Positions 25,480 to 34,359 of a DNA stretch of 64,000 nt are shown one piece after another. The translations under genes were made by a program, and so were the position numbers. The stretch lies in the NCBI GenBank assembly GCA_046318115.1, contig JBKCVA010000021.1, forward strand, positions 1 through 64,000, in the 5' to 3' direction. The DNA is from Aquimonas sp046318115 (GTDB lineage Bacteria > Pseudomonadota > Gammaproteobacteria > Xanthomonadales > Xanthomonadaceae). The notes below the pieces were generated by a model. It was not told the DNA's origin. It ran no database searches and worked only from the letters and a program-made list of their open reading frames with translations. The number at the start of each line of letters is the position of its first letter. Within the stretch, counting starts at the first letter, position 1.

Positions 25480-27195
25480 TCAGACGGTGATGAAGGGCAT
25501 CGTCTGCGTGTTGTAGGCCATCACCGCCGCATTGGGGTGCGAGCCGTTGGTGAATGCGCCGATGTTGGGGAACAACACCGGAATGTCGACTGCGCTCACG
25601 CCCATCCAGCGGGCAAACGTGGCCGACATCTGATCGACCGAACTGGTGGGCAGGAACTCGCCGCGGTTGAAGCTCTCACCGAGCAGGTCGGGGCCACCGG
25701 AGTAGCTGCGGTTCAACAGCTGCAGCGGGTAGCGTCCGTAGATCTGGCCACCATTCAACGGGCCACCCTCGCTGGACGGGCGACCGAACACCATCTGCAC
25801 CGCGCCCCAAGCGTGGTCGGTGCCGCTGCCGTTCGAGTTGATCGTGCGCGCGAACTCGCTCTGGGTGAAACCCATGACTTCGTTCAGCACGCCGCTGTAA
25901 CCCGGCACGTTGTTGAGCACCGCAATCGCTTCATAGAAGAAGTGCACGGCTTGCGCGACCTGCTGCAACAGGCCCTGATGACCTCCCCAGTTGCCATTGA
26001 CCGGAGCGGCTGCCGGGATCTGCGCATCGTGGGTGTCGTAGCCACCCGTGCTGACATAGAAGACCTGGCGGTTGGCCGCGATGCTGAAGCCGCTGACGCC
26101 GGGCCGGGAGACCGCAATCATCCTGGCCACCTGACGCAGCTGGTTGCCCAGACCCGAGCCGGGGATGTTGTTGACCGCGGTGTTGAACGAAATCGTGTTG
26201 CCGGCCTGGGCCTGGGTGAAGCGGGTGTCCGTCCCCAGGAGACCGATGGCCTGGTTGATGCCGGTCGACAGATTCATCGAGCGATCGACGATCTGGCCGT
26301 ACTCGTTGCTGAAGGCCTGCGGGTAGGTGGTGTTGAGCAGGCTCTCCAGCACCTCGCGGCGCTTGGTTCCGGCGAGATTGTTGCTGTTGTAGTTGTTGAG
26401 CGAGGTCGCCGGGTTGGTGCCGCTCGTCGACAGCCGGTAGGGGATCACCGGCTGGCCGCCGGTGTACTCACCGACAAGGAACCGGGTCTGGCCACTGATG
26501 GAAATGCAGGGCGAAAGACCACTCGCGGGCGATACCCCCAGCAGCCGGCCGGCCATCCGCCCACCCCAACCGCTGGGCTGGGAGGAGTTGGCGCCACCAC
26601 CAATTTGCCAAAGGTTGGTCTGGTCGTTGTGCGAGTAGAGCTGCGGCGGCCGCTTCCAGGTGTTGAAGTTCTGCCGCCGAACGGGCTCGACCAGCGGGCC
26701 GACGTTGGCGATGAACGCAAGACGTCCCTGGTTGAACATGCGCCGAAGGCCGGTCTCGGTGCCCTGCCCTGCATTGTTCGCTGCCGCCGGGTTCAACGCA
26801 TAGGGCACGCCCTGGAGCGCCAGCGCATTGGGCAGCTGGCCGCCGGCGCCACCGCCAACCAGCGGAATGCCCAGCTGGGAGCCGGAACCCTGGAAAAGAC
26901 CTCCACGCGAGGTGACGTACCAGCCGTAGGGCGTGGGGCCGTAGGGCGCCAGCGCGGTGCGGCCCGCCACCGGAATCTGGGTGGTCGTGTCCGAGGGGAT
27001 CAGCAGATTCCACGAGTCGTTGCCGCCGGACAGGTAGATGCAGACCAGCGCCTTGTAGCCGCTCGGAGCGGACTGGGCGAGCGCCGTTCCCATCATGGAA
27101 AGCTGCGGAACGAAAGTGGCGGCCGCGCCGGAGGCGGCCATGCAGGCGGCGCCTTTCAGGAAGTCACGGCGCTTGTCGAAATGGATGCGGGACAT
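25480..27195 (-). CDS. DUF1501 family exported protein (Tat signal)
   Basis: A 571-residue protein of the DUF1501 family, which has an alkaline-phosphatase/sulfatase-like fold. The N terminus has a Tat-type signal, RRDFLKGAACMAASG, so it is probably exported folded. Further marks are LVCIYLSGGNDSWNLL near residue 50, the YVSTGGYDTHDAQ block near 378, and EFARTINSNGSGTDHAWGA near 445. These contain Asp and His residues that would bind metal in the fold. It lies 10 bp after the DUF1800 gene, the near-universal partner. Function of the pair is not established. Confidence 0.93.
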   Translation of the reverse strand: MSRIHFDKRRDFLKGAACMAASGAAATFVPQLSMMGTALAQSAPSGYKALVCIYLSGGNDSWNLLIPSDTTTQIPVAGRTALAPYGPTPYGWYVTSRGGLFQGSGSQLGIPLVGGGAGGQLPNALALQGVPYALNPAAANNAGQGTETGLRRMFNQGRLAFIANVGPLVEPVRRQNFNTWKRPPQLYSHNDQTNLWQIGGGANSSQPSGWGGRMAGRLLGVSPASGLSPCISISGQTRFLVGEYTGGQPVIPYRLSTSGTNPATSLNNYNSNNLAGTKRREVLESLLNTTYPQAFSNEYGQIVDRSMNLSTGINQAIGLLGTDTRFTQAQAGNTISFNTAVNNIPGSGLGNQLRQVARMIAVSRPGVSGFSIAANRQVFYVSTGGYDTHDAQIPAAAPVNGNWGGHQGLLQQVAQAVHFFYEAIAVLNNVPGYSGVLNEVMGFTQSEFARTINSNGSGTDHAWGAVQMVFGRPSSEGGPLNGGQIYGRYPLQLLNRSYSGGPDLLGESFNRGEFLPTSSVDQMSATFARWMGVSAVDIPVLFPNIGAFTNGSHPNAAVMAYNTQTMPFITV

Positions 27196-27205
27196 GGCGT
27201 GCTCC

Positions 27206-29443
27206 TCAGCGCTGGGTGCTGTACTCGGGGGAGATGGCGATCAGGTGCATCATCAGCAGTGCCTTGCGACGCTTGCGCTCCGCCTGGGTGCCGTTGGTCG
27301 TGCCGTTGGTGCCGCCATTGAGGTTCTCGTTGAGGCCGCCACCGCAGCGCAGCGCATTCATCAGACGCCACTTCATGCCAGGTTCGGAGTTCAGGCAGTT
27401 GAAGCTGCCGGTGATGTCGGCGCCGCTCATGGTGCCGCCCATCATGCGGACGTTGAAGAAGTTGATCAGCTCCATGTCCTGGGCCAGGGTGGCGGACGCA
27501 AGGTTGGAGTTGGCGGGCACGACGGCCGGCATCGCATCGATCTGGGCGGTGGGGAAATAGGCACGATCGGTCGGCAGCGTGAACGTGGTTCCGCAGTCGT
27601 TGCCACCGTAGCCGGAGCAGATGCGGGTGAACAGTTCATTGGCCACGGTGACCGCGCTCACCTCGTGGACGATCTGCAGCTCTGGCGAGAACAGACCCAA
27701 GCCCGCGATGGCTCCCGGCTGTCTGTAATCGGGCTCGTAGAAGTTGAAGACCGAGGGCGCGCCGTGCGGGCGCTGCGCGAAGATGTCCTGCGGATTGTTC
27801 GGGCCCCAGCGACGCAGACTCGGCTGCCCGGCCAGCGGGTTCGCCTGGCCACCGCGCGGATTGGTCGCCGGGATGTTGGCGGTATCGCCCGAGCGCGCGC
27901 CGAAGTGGCGCCAGAGGGCCACCAGCTTCAGCATCGGCTCGCGAACCTTGCCGAAGTTCACCGGCTGCTGCGGGTCATTGGCGGGCCGGCGCGCCTCGAT
28001 GTCGAGCAGGATCGCCGACACCACGGTCTTCATGTCACCGCGCACGCCCGATCCATTGTTGATGAAGGCGTCAGCGACCCGCTCCACGTAACCCGGGCTG
28101 GGGTTGGAAGTGACCAGGCGCTGGATCAACTGGCGGGCCACCATCGGCGGCGTGTTCGGGTGGTTGAACAGGAAATCGATCGCCTGGTCGATACTGCCTT
28201 CGCAGTAGTTGACGCAGGCCTGCTGCTGCTGGGCAGTCAGGTTTGTGGCGGCACAGTTCAGCGTGGCAATGCCATCGAAACTGGGAATGATCTCCAGTGT
28301 TCGGTCACCGCCGACAGCGCCCAGCACCAGACGCTTGTTCGGTCCCGGGGAGCCCGGCGGCAGGTTGACGAGAGTCGACTCCGGGTCCGGCAGCTGGCCG
28401 CCCTGATTGTCGCGACCGGTGTCGTGGAACGCCGGGTAGCAGACCATGGGGCGGTAGAAGTCCGGATGGATCAGGCCGCGGTCCGTGATCGGGTCAGCGA
28501 TGATGTTGGCCGTGTTGAACAGACGCGAGCCACCTTGTCCGAAGCGGCAGCCCACCCCGGTGCAAGCGGTCGCGTCGTTGGCGCCGCAATTGCGGTTGAA
28601 GGTGACACCGCCTGCGGTGGATGCGCCCTGGGTGCAGGTATGGGACAGGCCTGTGAAGACTCGCGCGAGGTTCGCAATGTCCTCTTCGTTGTACGTGGTC
28701 AGCGTCAGATCCGGATTCTGCGGGTCGGTGACCGTGGTGTAGAAGTTCTTCTCACGCACGAGCAGGCCGATCGAGAACAGCTGCATGATCTCGCGGGCGT
28801 AGTTCTCGTCCGGCTGCACGCCGTTGTTGCCCGCCGTGTAAGTGCCGTTCGAGTTCAGCAAGAGGAAGCGCTGGTTGCGCAGCGAAGTGAGGTAGCGGCC
28901 CATCATCGGGCTGTAGCTGACCTCGCGGAGGAGATCGCGGTAATTGCCGAGCGCGTGGCGGACGAGGATGTCGTTCCACTCCGCCATCATGATTTCCTGG
29001 TCGATCAGGAACGCATCGCGGTCCGAGGCCACCACGAACTGCGACAGCGCCCACGCGACCCGCTGCCGGACCTGATCCGGCGCATTGACCGCGACGTCAT
29101 ACCAGCGTTGGACGCGCTGGTCCTGACTCACGCCACCGGTCGCAAGCGAGGCCGTGTAAGCCTCCAGCCACGGGCGCGAGAGCGTCACCGTACCGAGGTT
29201 GAGCTGGGCCGACAGCCATCCGCTCACGCCCTGCGTACGCACCGCTGAGATGTCCGCCGCGGTCGCGCCGAACGTCGCCTGGTTCAGGAATCGCGCGGCT
29301 TCGCCGTCGTTCGCCGGGTTGTTGAACGGAACCTCGAACGAGTTCGAGAAGATCGGATCGTCCGCCCGGCTGACCGGGGCGAACAGAGAGGCGGCCAGAG
29401 CGGCCAAGGCCAGCAGGAGGCTGGTCAAGCGTGCGGATGTCAT
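27206..29443 (-). CDS. DUF1800 family exported protein
   Basis: A 745-residue protein with a Sec signal peptide (to about residue 27, SRADD). The DUF1800 core begins with ARFLNQATFGATAADIS, then QRVAWALSQFVVASD, the NYAREIMQLFSIGL helix and LARVFTGLSHTC. Inserted loops contain several Cys residues (CTQGAS, CGANDATACTGVGC) that could form disulfides. The SNSFE segment after the signal peptide is a common short motif in exported proteins of this group. First gene of a two-gene unit with DUF1501; the preceding 222 bp contain an AT-rich tract likely to hold the promoter. Confidence 0.93.
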   Translation of the reverse strand: MTSARLTSLLLALAALAASLFAPVSRADDPIFSNSFEVPFNNPANDGEAARFLNQATFGATAADISAVRTQGVSGWLSAQLNLGTVTLSRPWLEAYTASLATGGVSQDQRVQRWYDVAVNAPDQVRQRVAWALSQFVVASDRDAFLIDQEIMMAEWNDILVRHALGNYRDLLREVSYSPMMGRYLTSLRNQRFLLLNSNGTYTAGNNGVQPDENYAREIMQLFSIGLLVREKNFYTTVTDPQNPDLTLTTYNEEDIANLARVFTGLSHTCTQGASTAGGVTFNRNCGANDATACTGVGCRFGQGGSRLFNTANIIADPITDRGLIHPDFYRPMVCYPAFHDTGRDNQGGQLPDPESTLVNLPPGSPGPNKRLVLGAVGGDRTLEIIPSFDGIATLNCAATNLTAQQQQACVNYCEGSIDQAIDFLFNHPNTPPMVARQLIQRLVTSNPSPGYVERVADAFINNGSGVRGDMKTVVSAILLDIEARRPANDPQQPVNFGKVREPMLKLVALWRHFGARSGDTANIPATNPRGGQANPLAGQPSLRRWGPNNPQDIFAQRPHGAPSVFNFYEPDYRQPGAIAGLGLFSPELQIVHEVSAVTVANELFTRICSGYGGNDCGTTFTLPTDRAYFPTAQIDAMPAVVPANSNLASATLAQDMELINFFNVRMMGGTMSGADITGSFNCLNSEPGMKWRLMNALRCGGGLNENLNGGTNGTTNGTQAERKRRKALLMMHLIAISPEYSTQR

Positions 29444-29665
29444 GCGGATTCCCCCGGGCAGGAAGGGCGGTGAAACGATTTTTTACTCTAACCCGGGAAA
29501 AACAATTGAAAACTTGGCCGAGCCCGCAGCCCCGATAAACGGTAGCAGAACCCCGCTGACACATCGCGTCACATTCTGCACTTGCGCGGCAAAGCGTGGA
29601 ATCGAGTGTGAAGACGCCACCCCGCCCGACCGGCGCTGGCGATCCGCGCCCGGATCCCGCCCGCT

Positions 29666-31000
29666 TCAGGCGGAGGCGACGCGCGAGCGTCGATCCGCCT
29701 CGGCGGCCTCCAGGGCGGCGAAGGCCGCCGCGATCCGCTGGCAATCCGCAGTGCTGACCCGCGGGGCCAGCGCCTCCACCAATTCCGCTTCCGAAGACTG
29801 ACGCAGCCGCTGCAGGGCCTGGCCGGCGTCCTTGGGCGAAGCATGGCCCTCGCTCTGCAGCAGCAACTCGCCGTCGGCCGCAAGCAGCTTGAAGTAGAAC
29901 TGCCCGTCCGCCTCGCGGTATTGCTTCACCTGCGGCAGCGCTTCGCGCTCGCTCTTCGTCGCAGATGCATTCGCGGCCACACCGGCGAAGCGGCGCAGAC
30001 CGACCGCCTCGCGCAAGTCGGCCAGCAGCGGCGCGGCGATCGCGCGCGCGCGCGCGGCGCCGGCCTGCAGGATGTCCTCCAGCCGCTGAGGGTCCGCCAT
30101 GTAGGCCTGATAGCGCTCGCGCATGGGTGCCACATCGCGCTCGATGCGCTCGACCAGACGCTGCTTGGCCTCGCCCCAGCCCAGCCCCCCGCGCAGGTCG
30201 GCACGGAAGTCCTCGGCCTCATCGGCGCGTGCAAAGGCGTCGAAGATCAGGGCCAGTGCATTGGCCTCGGGATCCTTGGGCTCACCGGGCAGTCGCGAGT
30301 CGGTGACCACCCGGGCCACCGCGTCCTTGAGGGCTTTGGCGCCGCCTTCGAAGAGCGGAATGGTGTTGTCGTAGCTCTTCGACATCTTGCGGCCATCGAG
30401 CCCGGGCAGGGTCGCCACCGACTCCTCGATCACCGCCTCTGGCAGGGTGAAGAAGCTGCGCCCTTGTCCGAACAGATGGTTGAACCGCGCGCCGATGTCG
30501 CGGGCCATCTCGATGTGCTGGACCTGGTCGCGGCCCACCGGCACTTTGTGCGCGTTGAACATCAGGATGTCGGCGGCCATCAGCACGGGGTAGCTGAACA
30601 GGCCCATCGTGACGCCGGCATCGGCATCCTCGCCGGCCGCCTCGTTGGCATCGGTCGCGGCTTTGTAGGCATGCGCCCGATTCATCATCCCCTTCGCGGT
30701 GACGCAGGTCAGCAACCAGGTCAGCTCGGGAATCTCTGGGATGTCCGACTGCCTGTAGAAGTGCACGCGCTCCGGGTCCAGCCCTGCCGCCAGCCAGGTC
30801 GCGGCGATCTGCATGCGCGAGCTCTGGATGCGTGCCGGCTCGTCGCACTTGATCAGGGCGTGGTAGTCGGCCAGAAAGAAAAAGGCATCGACGTTGGGGT
30901 CGGCGCTGGCGGCGATCGCCGGACGGATCGCACCGACGTAGTTGCCGAGGTGCGGGGTGCCGGTGGTGGTGATGCCAGTGAGAACGCGGATGCGGGACAT
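29666..31000 (-). CDS. trpS: Tryptophanyl-tRNA synthetase with C-terminal extension
   Basis: TrpS charges tRNA-Trp. The HIGH-type signature is TGTPHLGNYVGA at about 12-23 and the KMSKS loop is GRKMSKSYDN near residue 204. The catalytic and anticodon-binding parts take about 340 residues. A further tail of about 100 residues has AxGQFYFKLLAADGELLLQSEG, which resembles a YegP/DUF1508-type strand repeat. This gives 444 residues against about 335 for E. coli TrpS. The longer form is, to my knowledge, usual in Lysobacterales. Confidence 0.95.
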   Translation of the reverse strand: MSRIRVLTGITTTGTPHLGNYVGAIRPAIAASADPNVDAFFFLADYHALIKCDEPARIQSSRMQIAATWLAAGLDPERVHFYRQSDIPEIPELTWLLTCVTAKGMMNRAHAYKAATDANEAAGEDADAGVTMGLFSYPVLMAADILMFNAHKVPVGRDQVQHIEMARDIGARFNHLFGQGRSFFTLPEAVIEESVATLPGLDGRKMSKSYDNTIPLFEGGAKALKDAVARVVTDSRLPGEPKDPEANALALIFDAFARADEAEDFRADLRGGLGWGEAKQRLVERIERDVAPMRERYQAYMADPQRLEDILQAGAARARAIAAPLLADLREAVGLRRFAGVAANASATKSEREALPQVKQYREADGQFYFKLLAADGELLLQSEGHASPKDAGQALQRLRQSSEAELVEALAPRVSTADCQRIAAAFAALEAAEADRRSRVASA

Positions 31001-31031
31001 GGAGCCTCGTGGGTTGGGAGACAGGGCGCGC

Positions 31032-31172
31032 TCAGCGGCGCGCCGCCTCTTCGATCTCTTCGCCGGCGCGTTTCAGGTCCTTGCCGGCGCCCTGGATGGT
31101 GTTGCAGCCGGCCAGCACGAGCAGGCCGAGCGCGAGCGCCGCGAGGCGCCAGACAATCGTGGAAGTGCGCAT
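31032..31172 (-). CDS. Entericidin-type small lipoprotein
   Basis: A 46-residue protein, too short for most gene finders. It begins MRTSTIVWRLAALALGLL, has lipobox LAGC with Cys23, and a mature part starting CNTIQGAGKDLKRAGEEI and ending in EEAARR. This is the EcnA/EcnB family pattern (NTxxGxGxDxxxxG). Entericidins are envelope lipoproteins that form an antidote/toxin pair in enterobacteria; a single copy as here is common elsewhere and its role is unclear. The start has GGAGAT a few bases upstream. It is monocistronic between trpS and arginase. Confidence 0.88.
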   Translation of the reverse strand: MRTSTIVWRLAALALGLLVLAGCNTIQGAGKDLKRAGEEIEEAARR

Positions 31173-31284
31173 GGAATCTCCGAAGGCTTGAGCGCCTGGG
31201 GACGGCGGGAGGGGCAGCCTAGCAGCGCCATCGCCCAGCCGTCAGCGCAGGTCCTGGAGACTATTCAGTGGCATCAAGCGCGCG

Positions 31285-32229
31285 TCAACGCGCCTCGCGC
31301 AGTGGATCGCGCATCAGAGTGGACTTGCCGAACAGGCTCTCCACCAGGTCCACCGCCAGACGCGCCGTGCGGTTGCGCTCGTCAAACGCCGGATTCAGCT
31401 CGACGATGTCGAGCGAGGCCATGCAACCGGTATCGGCGATCATCTCCATCACCAGCTGCGCCTCACGATAATTCGGCCCACCCTCGACCGTGGTGCCCAC
31501 CCCCGGCGCGATGCCCGGATCGAGGAAATCGACGTCGAAACTGACGTGCAGGTGGGTGTCGTCATCGACGCCTTCCAGAGCCTCCTCGATGGCGCGCTTC
31601 ATGCCGACCTCGTCGATATAGCGCATGTCGTAGATGTCGAGTCCCGCTTCATGCACCAGCCGGCGCTCGCCCTCGTCGACCGAGCGGATGCCGATCTGCT
31701 TGACCTGGTCCGGGGTGATCGCCGGGATGCTGCCCCCAAGATGGGTCAGCGCGCGCGGTCCCATTCCGCACAGGCAGGCCACCGGCATGCCGTGGACATT
31801 GCCGCTTGGCGTGAGCTCGGAGGTGTTGAAGTCGGCGTGCGCATCCAGCCACAGGATGCGCAGCTTCCTGCCCTGGGCACGCACATGCTTGGCGACTGCG
31901 GTGATCGAGCCGACCGCGAGGCAGTGGTCACCGCCAAGCATGATCGGCATGCGCCCGGCCTTGAGTTCGGCAGCGACGGCATGCATCACCGCCGTGTTCC
32001 ATTCGACCACTTGCTCAAGATGCCGATAGCCCTCGTGCGGCGGCTGCCAGGGGTTGAAGGGACCGCGCAGGTTGCCGCGGTCGTGCACTTCGAGACCACG
32101 TGCGGCCAGCGCCTCGCCAAGACCGGCGACTCGCAGGGCTTCAGGCCCCATCGAGGCACCGCGATGGCCGGCGCCTATGTCGGTGGGTACGCCAATCAGA
32201 CTGACCGGCGGGAAACGGTTCGAGCTCAT
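31285..32229 (-). CDS. rocF: Arginase
   Basis: Hydrolyses L-arginine to ornithine and urea. The 314-residue protein has all four ureohydrolase metal motifs: GGDHCLA, DAHADFNT, SFDVDFLDP and the terminal DIVELNP block. The N-terminal IGVPTDIGAGHRGASMGP is typical of true arginases rather than agmatinases. Start ATG 32229 overlaps the stop of the Hpt-domain gene by 4 bp. Arginine-degrading activity also fits the CtlX-like hydrolase encoded 10 kb away, but no shared operon exists. Confidence 0.95.
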   Translation of the reverse strand: MSSNRFPPVSLIGVPTDIGAGHRGASMGPEALRVAGLGEALAARGLEVHDRGNLRGPFNPWQPPHEGYRHLEQVVEWNTAVMHAVAAELKAGRMPIMLGGDHCLAVGSITAVAKHVRAQGRKLRILWLDAHADFNTSELTPSGNVHGMPVACLCGMGPRALTHLGGSIPAITPDQVKQIGIRSVDEGERRLVHEAGLDIYDMRYIDEVGMKRAIEEALEGVDDDTHLHVSFDVDFLDPGIAPGVGTTVEGGPNYREAQLVMEMIADTGCMASLDIVELNPAFDERNRTARLAVDLVESLFGKSTLMRDPLREAR

Positions 32230-32606
32230 GGGTCTTCCTGTTCTTCGGCGGCACGGGCGGCGGCGGCGATGGCCTTGTCGATGAGCACCAGCAGCTCCAG
32301 CGTCGGCGTCAGAAGCTCTGCGCACAGGGCCTGCACCGGGCGACGCGCCTCGGCAGGCGACTTGATCCAGGCGATCCACTGCCGCTCGATGGCACGGGCC
32401 TTGTCGCTCACCTCGGGAAATCCGTAGGCGCCGGCGGAGCCCGCCATCTTGTGCAGCATGCCGCGCAATTCGGTGACGTCGGACTCGGCGGCTTCATTGC
32501 TCGGCGCTTCGCGGATCGAAGCCATGTAGCGCCTGAGCTTCTGCCGCTTGTCCTTGAGGGCCAGTCGATAGAGGGCCAGCAGGGAATCGAAACCGTCGAT
32601 GCTCAC
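32226..32606 (-). CDS. Hpt-domain phosphotransfer-like protein
   Basis: A 126-residue helical protein. The LRGMLHKMAGSAGAYGFPE segment (about 49-66) matches the Hpt signature, with the phosphorylatable His followed by K-x-x-GSA. No kinase or receiver domain is fused and none is adjacent. It overlaps arginase by 4 bp, so the two are cotranslated. A role as a relay protein for an unlinked hybrid kinase is expected from the family. Confidence 0.85.
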   Translation of the reverse strand: MSIDGFDSLLALYRLALKDKRQKLRRYMASIREAPSNEAAESDVTELRGMLHKMAGSAGAYGFPEVSDKARAIERQWIAWIKSPAEARRPVQALCAELLTPTLELLVLIDKAIAAAARAAEEQEDP

Positions 32607-32654
32607 GTGTTCGGGCCGCCGTGGGGGTCGAGCGGGCAGCGCAGGCTGCGGAAA

Positions 32655-32730
32655 TGGTGCCGGCAGTCCGAATCGAACGGACGACCTACCGCTTACAAGG
32701 CGGTTGCTCTACCAGCTGAGCTATGCCGGC
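32655..32730 (-). tRNA. tRNA-Thr (anticodon UGU)
   Basis: The minus strand folds as a full cloverleaf: acceptor GCCGGCA pairing with TGCCGGC, D arm GCTCAGCTGGTAGAGC, anticodon arm ACCGC-CTTGTAA-GCGGT with anticodon TGT, variable loop AGGTC and T arm with GTTCGATTC. CCA is encoded at 32655-32657. Length is 76 including CCA. It decodes ACA and ACG/ACU by wobble. Confidence 0.97.
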
Positions 32731-32742
32731 ACGGGGAGCGGG

Positions 32743-32748
32743 ATTGTA
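32743..32748 (-). promoter_or_regulatory. Likely -10 box of the tRNA-Thr promoter
   Basis: TACAAT on the minus strand lies 12 bp before the tRNA 5' end, the expected distance for a short leader. No strong -35 match is visible 17 bp further up. Confidence 0.45.
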
Positions 32749-32822
32749 GCGTCTTGCGCGGTGGATTCGGGATCGTGGGGGCCAAGCGATGCCGAATCCA
32801 GAGCGGGCGCCCGCCCCGAACC

Positions 32823-33482
32823 TCAGGCTTCACAGTCGATGCGCGCGGAATCGACCCCTGCATAGCCGCCCAACTGGGCGCGCCAGTCGAAGCGTGGATC
32901 GGCGGCGATGTCGACCCAGTACTGCGGAATCTCCTCTGTGCGCTCGCCAAGCTCGGCGCCAAAGCCCATCGCACGCACGTCGGCCTGGCGCTGGCGGGCG
33001 TTCGCAAGCTCGCGGAACAGTCCCAGCGAGATGGTGTTCTGTCGATCACCCGCGGTGACCACGTAGTAGTCGCGCAGCCCTTGGGCGGCGAGTTCGCGCG
33101 CGGTGGCGAGTGCGGCGTCTCGGGTCGGCTGCGCCGGCATGTAGACCCAATAGCCTCGGCGCGCCAGGGCGCGGGTCTCGCGGAACTGGATGCGCTGCAC
33201 CACCGGAGTCAGCGCGCCGACCGCGCGACGCAGATCGGCCTGGGTCAGGAACGGGCCAATGCGCTCGCAGACCGCATCGGGGCTGGGCGCGATCGGTTGT
33301 GGCGCCTCCGCCAGCTCGCCGACCGCGCCGCGCGCCTCGAGCTCGGTGAGCAATTCGAGTCCCGGCACGGCGGGCTCGGTGGGTGCGAACCGACGCGGCT
33401 CGTGCTCCGGACGCAGGAACCACCAGGCGCCCACGCCAACGTTCATGAGCAGCAGCAGCAGCACGAGCACGCGGGGCAGCAT
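32823..33482 (-). CDS. SPOR-domain-like membrane protein
   Basis: A 219-residue protein with an N-terminal membrane anchor (residues about 2-21, MLPRVLVLLLLLMNVGVGAW). A Pro-rich linker follows, then a helical segment. The C-terminal part, from RGYWVYMPAQPTRDAALATA through DYYVVTAGDRQNTISLGLF to the end, matches a SPOR fold in two halves. SPOR domains bind denuded peptidoglycan at division sites. Start ATG 33482 was chosen because it opens directly on the hydrophobic segment. It follows coaX by 79 bp, an arrangement common in Lysobacterales. Confidence 0.8.
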   Translation of the reverse strand: MLPRVLVLLLLLMNVGVGAWWFLRPEHEPRRFAPTEPAVPGLELLTELEARGAVGELAEAPQPIAPSPDAVCERIGPFLTQADLRRAVGALTPVVQRIQFRETRALARRGYWVYMPAQPTRDAALATARELAAQGLRDYYVVTAGDRQNTISLGLFRELANARQRQADVRAMGFGAELGERTEEIPQYWVDIAADPRFDWRAQLGGYAGVDSARIDCEA

Positions 33483-33561
33483 CGGGGTCCGGAGATGGAT
33501 CAGGCGGTAAACGGGCGCGCAGGATAGCAGGGTGATCCCGCCCCGCCGGGGCGGGGATCGC

Positions 33562-34359
33562 TCAATCATTCACGGCGGCCTGCAGCAGGCCCTGCAGCAC
33601 CAGCCAGGCTTCGACACGCACCGGACACTCCAGCAGGGGCGCAATCCCTGCCGCATCTCCCCCCGCCAACACCACGAGGGGCGCTTCGCCGGCTTCGCGT
33701 TCAAGCCGTCGCCGAGCGCGCTCGATGAGTCCCGCTGCCGCCTGCCAGGGTGCCATCGCGACTGCAGGCGCGGTGTCGTCCGCCCAGAAGGCCTCGCGCA
33801 CTGGCATGGCGCCCGGCATCCGCAGATGCGGCGCTCTGGCCAGCAGGGACTCGTGCATCGTCGTGATGCCACCCAGGATCAGCCCCCCCAGGTGGCGGCA
33901 GTCGCGGTCAATCGCATCGATCGTCAGGGCGGTTCCGGCGCCAACGACCAGCAGTGGAGGCGCGGCAATCGCCAGCGCTCCGCGCAGGCTGAGCCAGCGA
34001 TCGGTGCCGAGATGCTCGGGGCGCGGATACGCACAGCGCAAAACTGCCCCTCGCGCGGTGGGGGCCTCTGCCGCGGTGCGCGCACGAAGCAGGCCGGGGC
34101 GCCGCACCCGCACGGAGGCGGCGACACAGTGCTGAATCGCATCGACCATCGCCTCCGCCGCGACGGCCACAAGGTGAACACTGTGGAGCTCGGGCAGCCC
34201 GCGCAGCGCCTGCTCGAGAGCGGGCAGGAAGTCCGGGCCGGAATGGGCAAGCGCTGCCACCTCGCCGAGTCGCCACTGCGGGTGCTCCGCAGCGGGCGGC
34301 AGGGCCAGCGCCCACTTGAGGCGGGTGTTGCCCAGATCGAGCAGCAGGTGTGGCTTCAT
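33562..34359 (-). CDS. coaX: Type III pantothenate kinase
   Basis: First step of coenzyme A synthesis. The 265-residue protein has the phosphate-binding LLLDLGNTRLKWAL at the N terminus, GTDRW and SLRGAL in the middle, and the GAGTALTIDAID block with the second Asp near residue 152; LGGLILGGI follows. Length matches the family. Its start overlaps the birA stop by 4 bp. Type III enzymes are ATP-dependent, are not inhibited by CoA and use a monovalent cation. Confidence 0.95.
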   Translation of the reverse strand: MKPHLLLDLGNTRLKWALALPPAAEHPQWRLGEVAALAHSGPDFLPALEQALRGLPELHSVHLVAVAAEAMVDAIQHCVAASVRVRRPGLLRARTAAEAPTARGAVLRCAYPRPEHLGTDRWLSLRGALAIAAPPLLVVGAGTALTIDAIDRDCRHLGGLILGGITTMHESLLARAPHLRMPGAMPVREAFWADDTAPAVAMAPWQAAAGLIERARRRLEREAGEAPLVVLAGGDAAGIAPLLECPVRVEAWLVLQGLLQAAVND

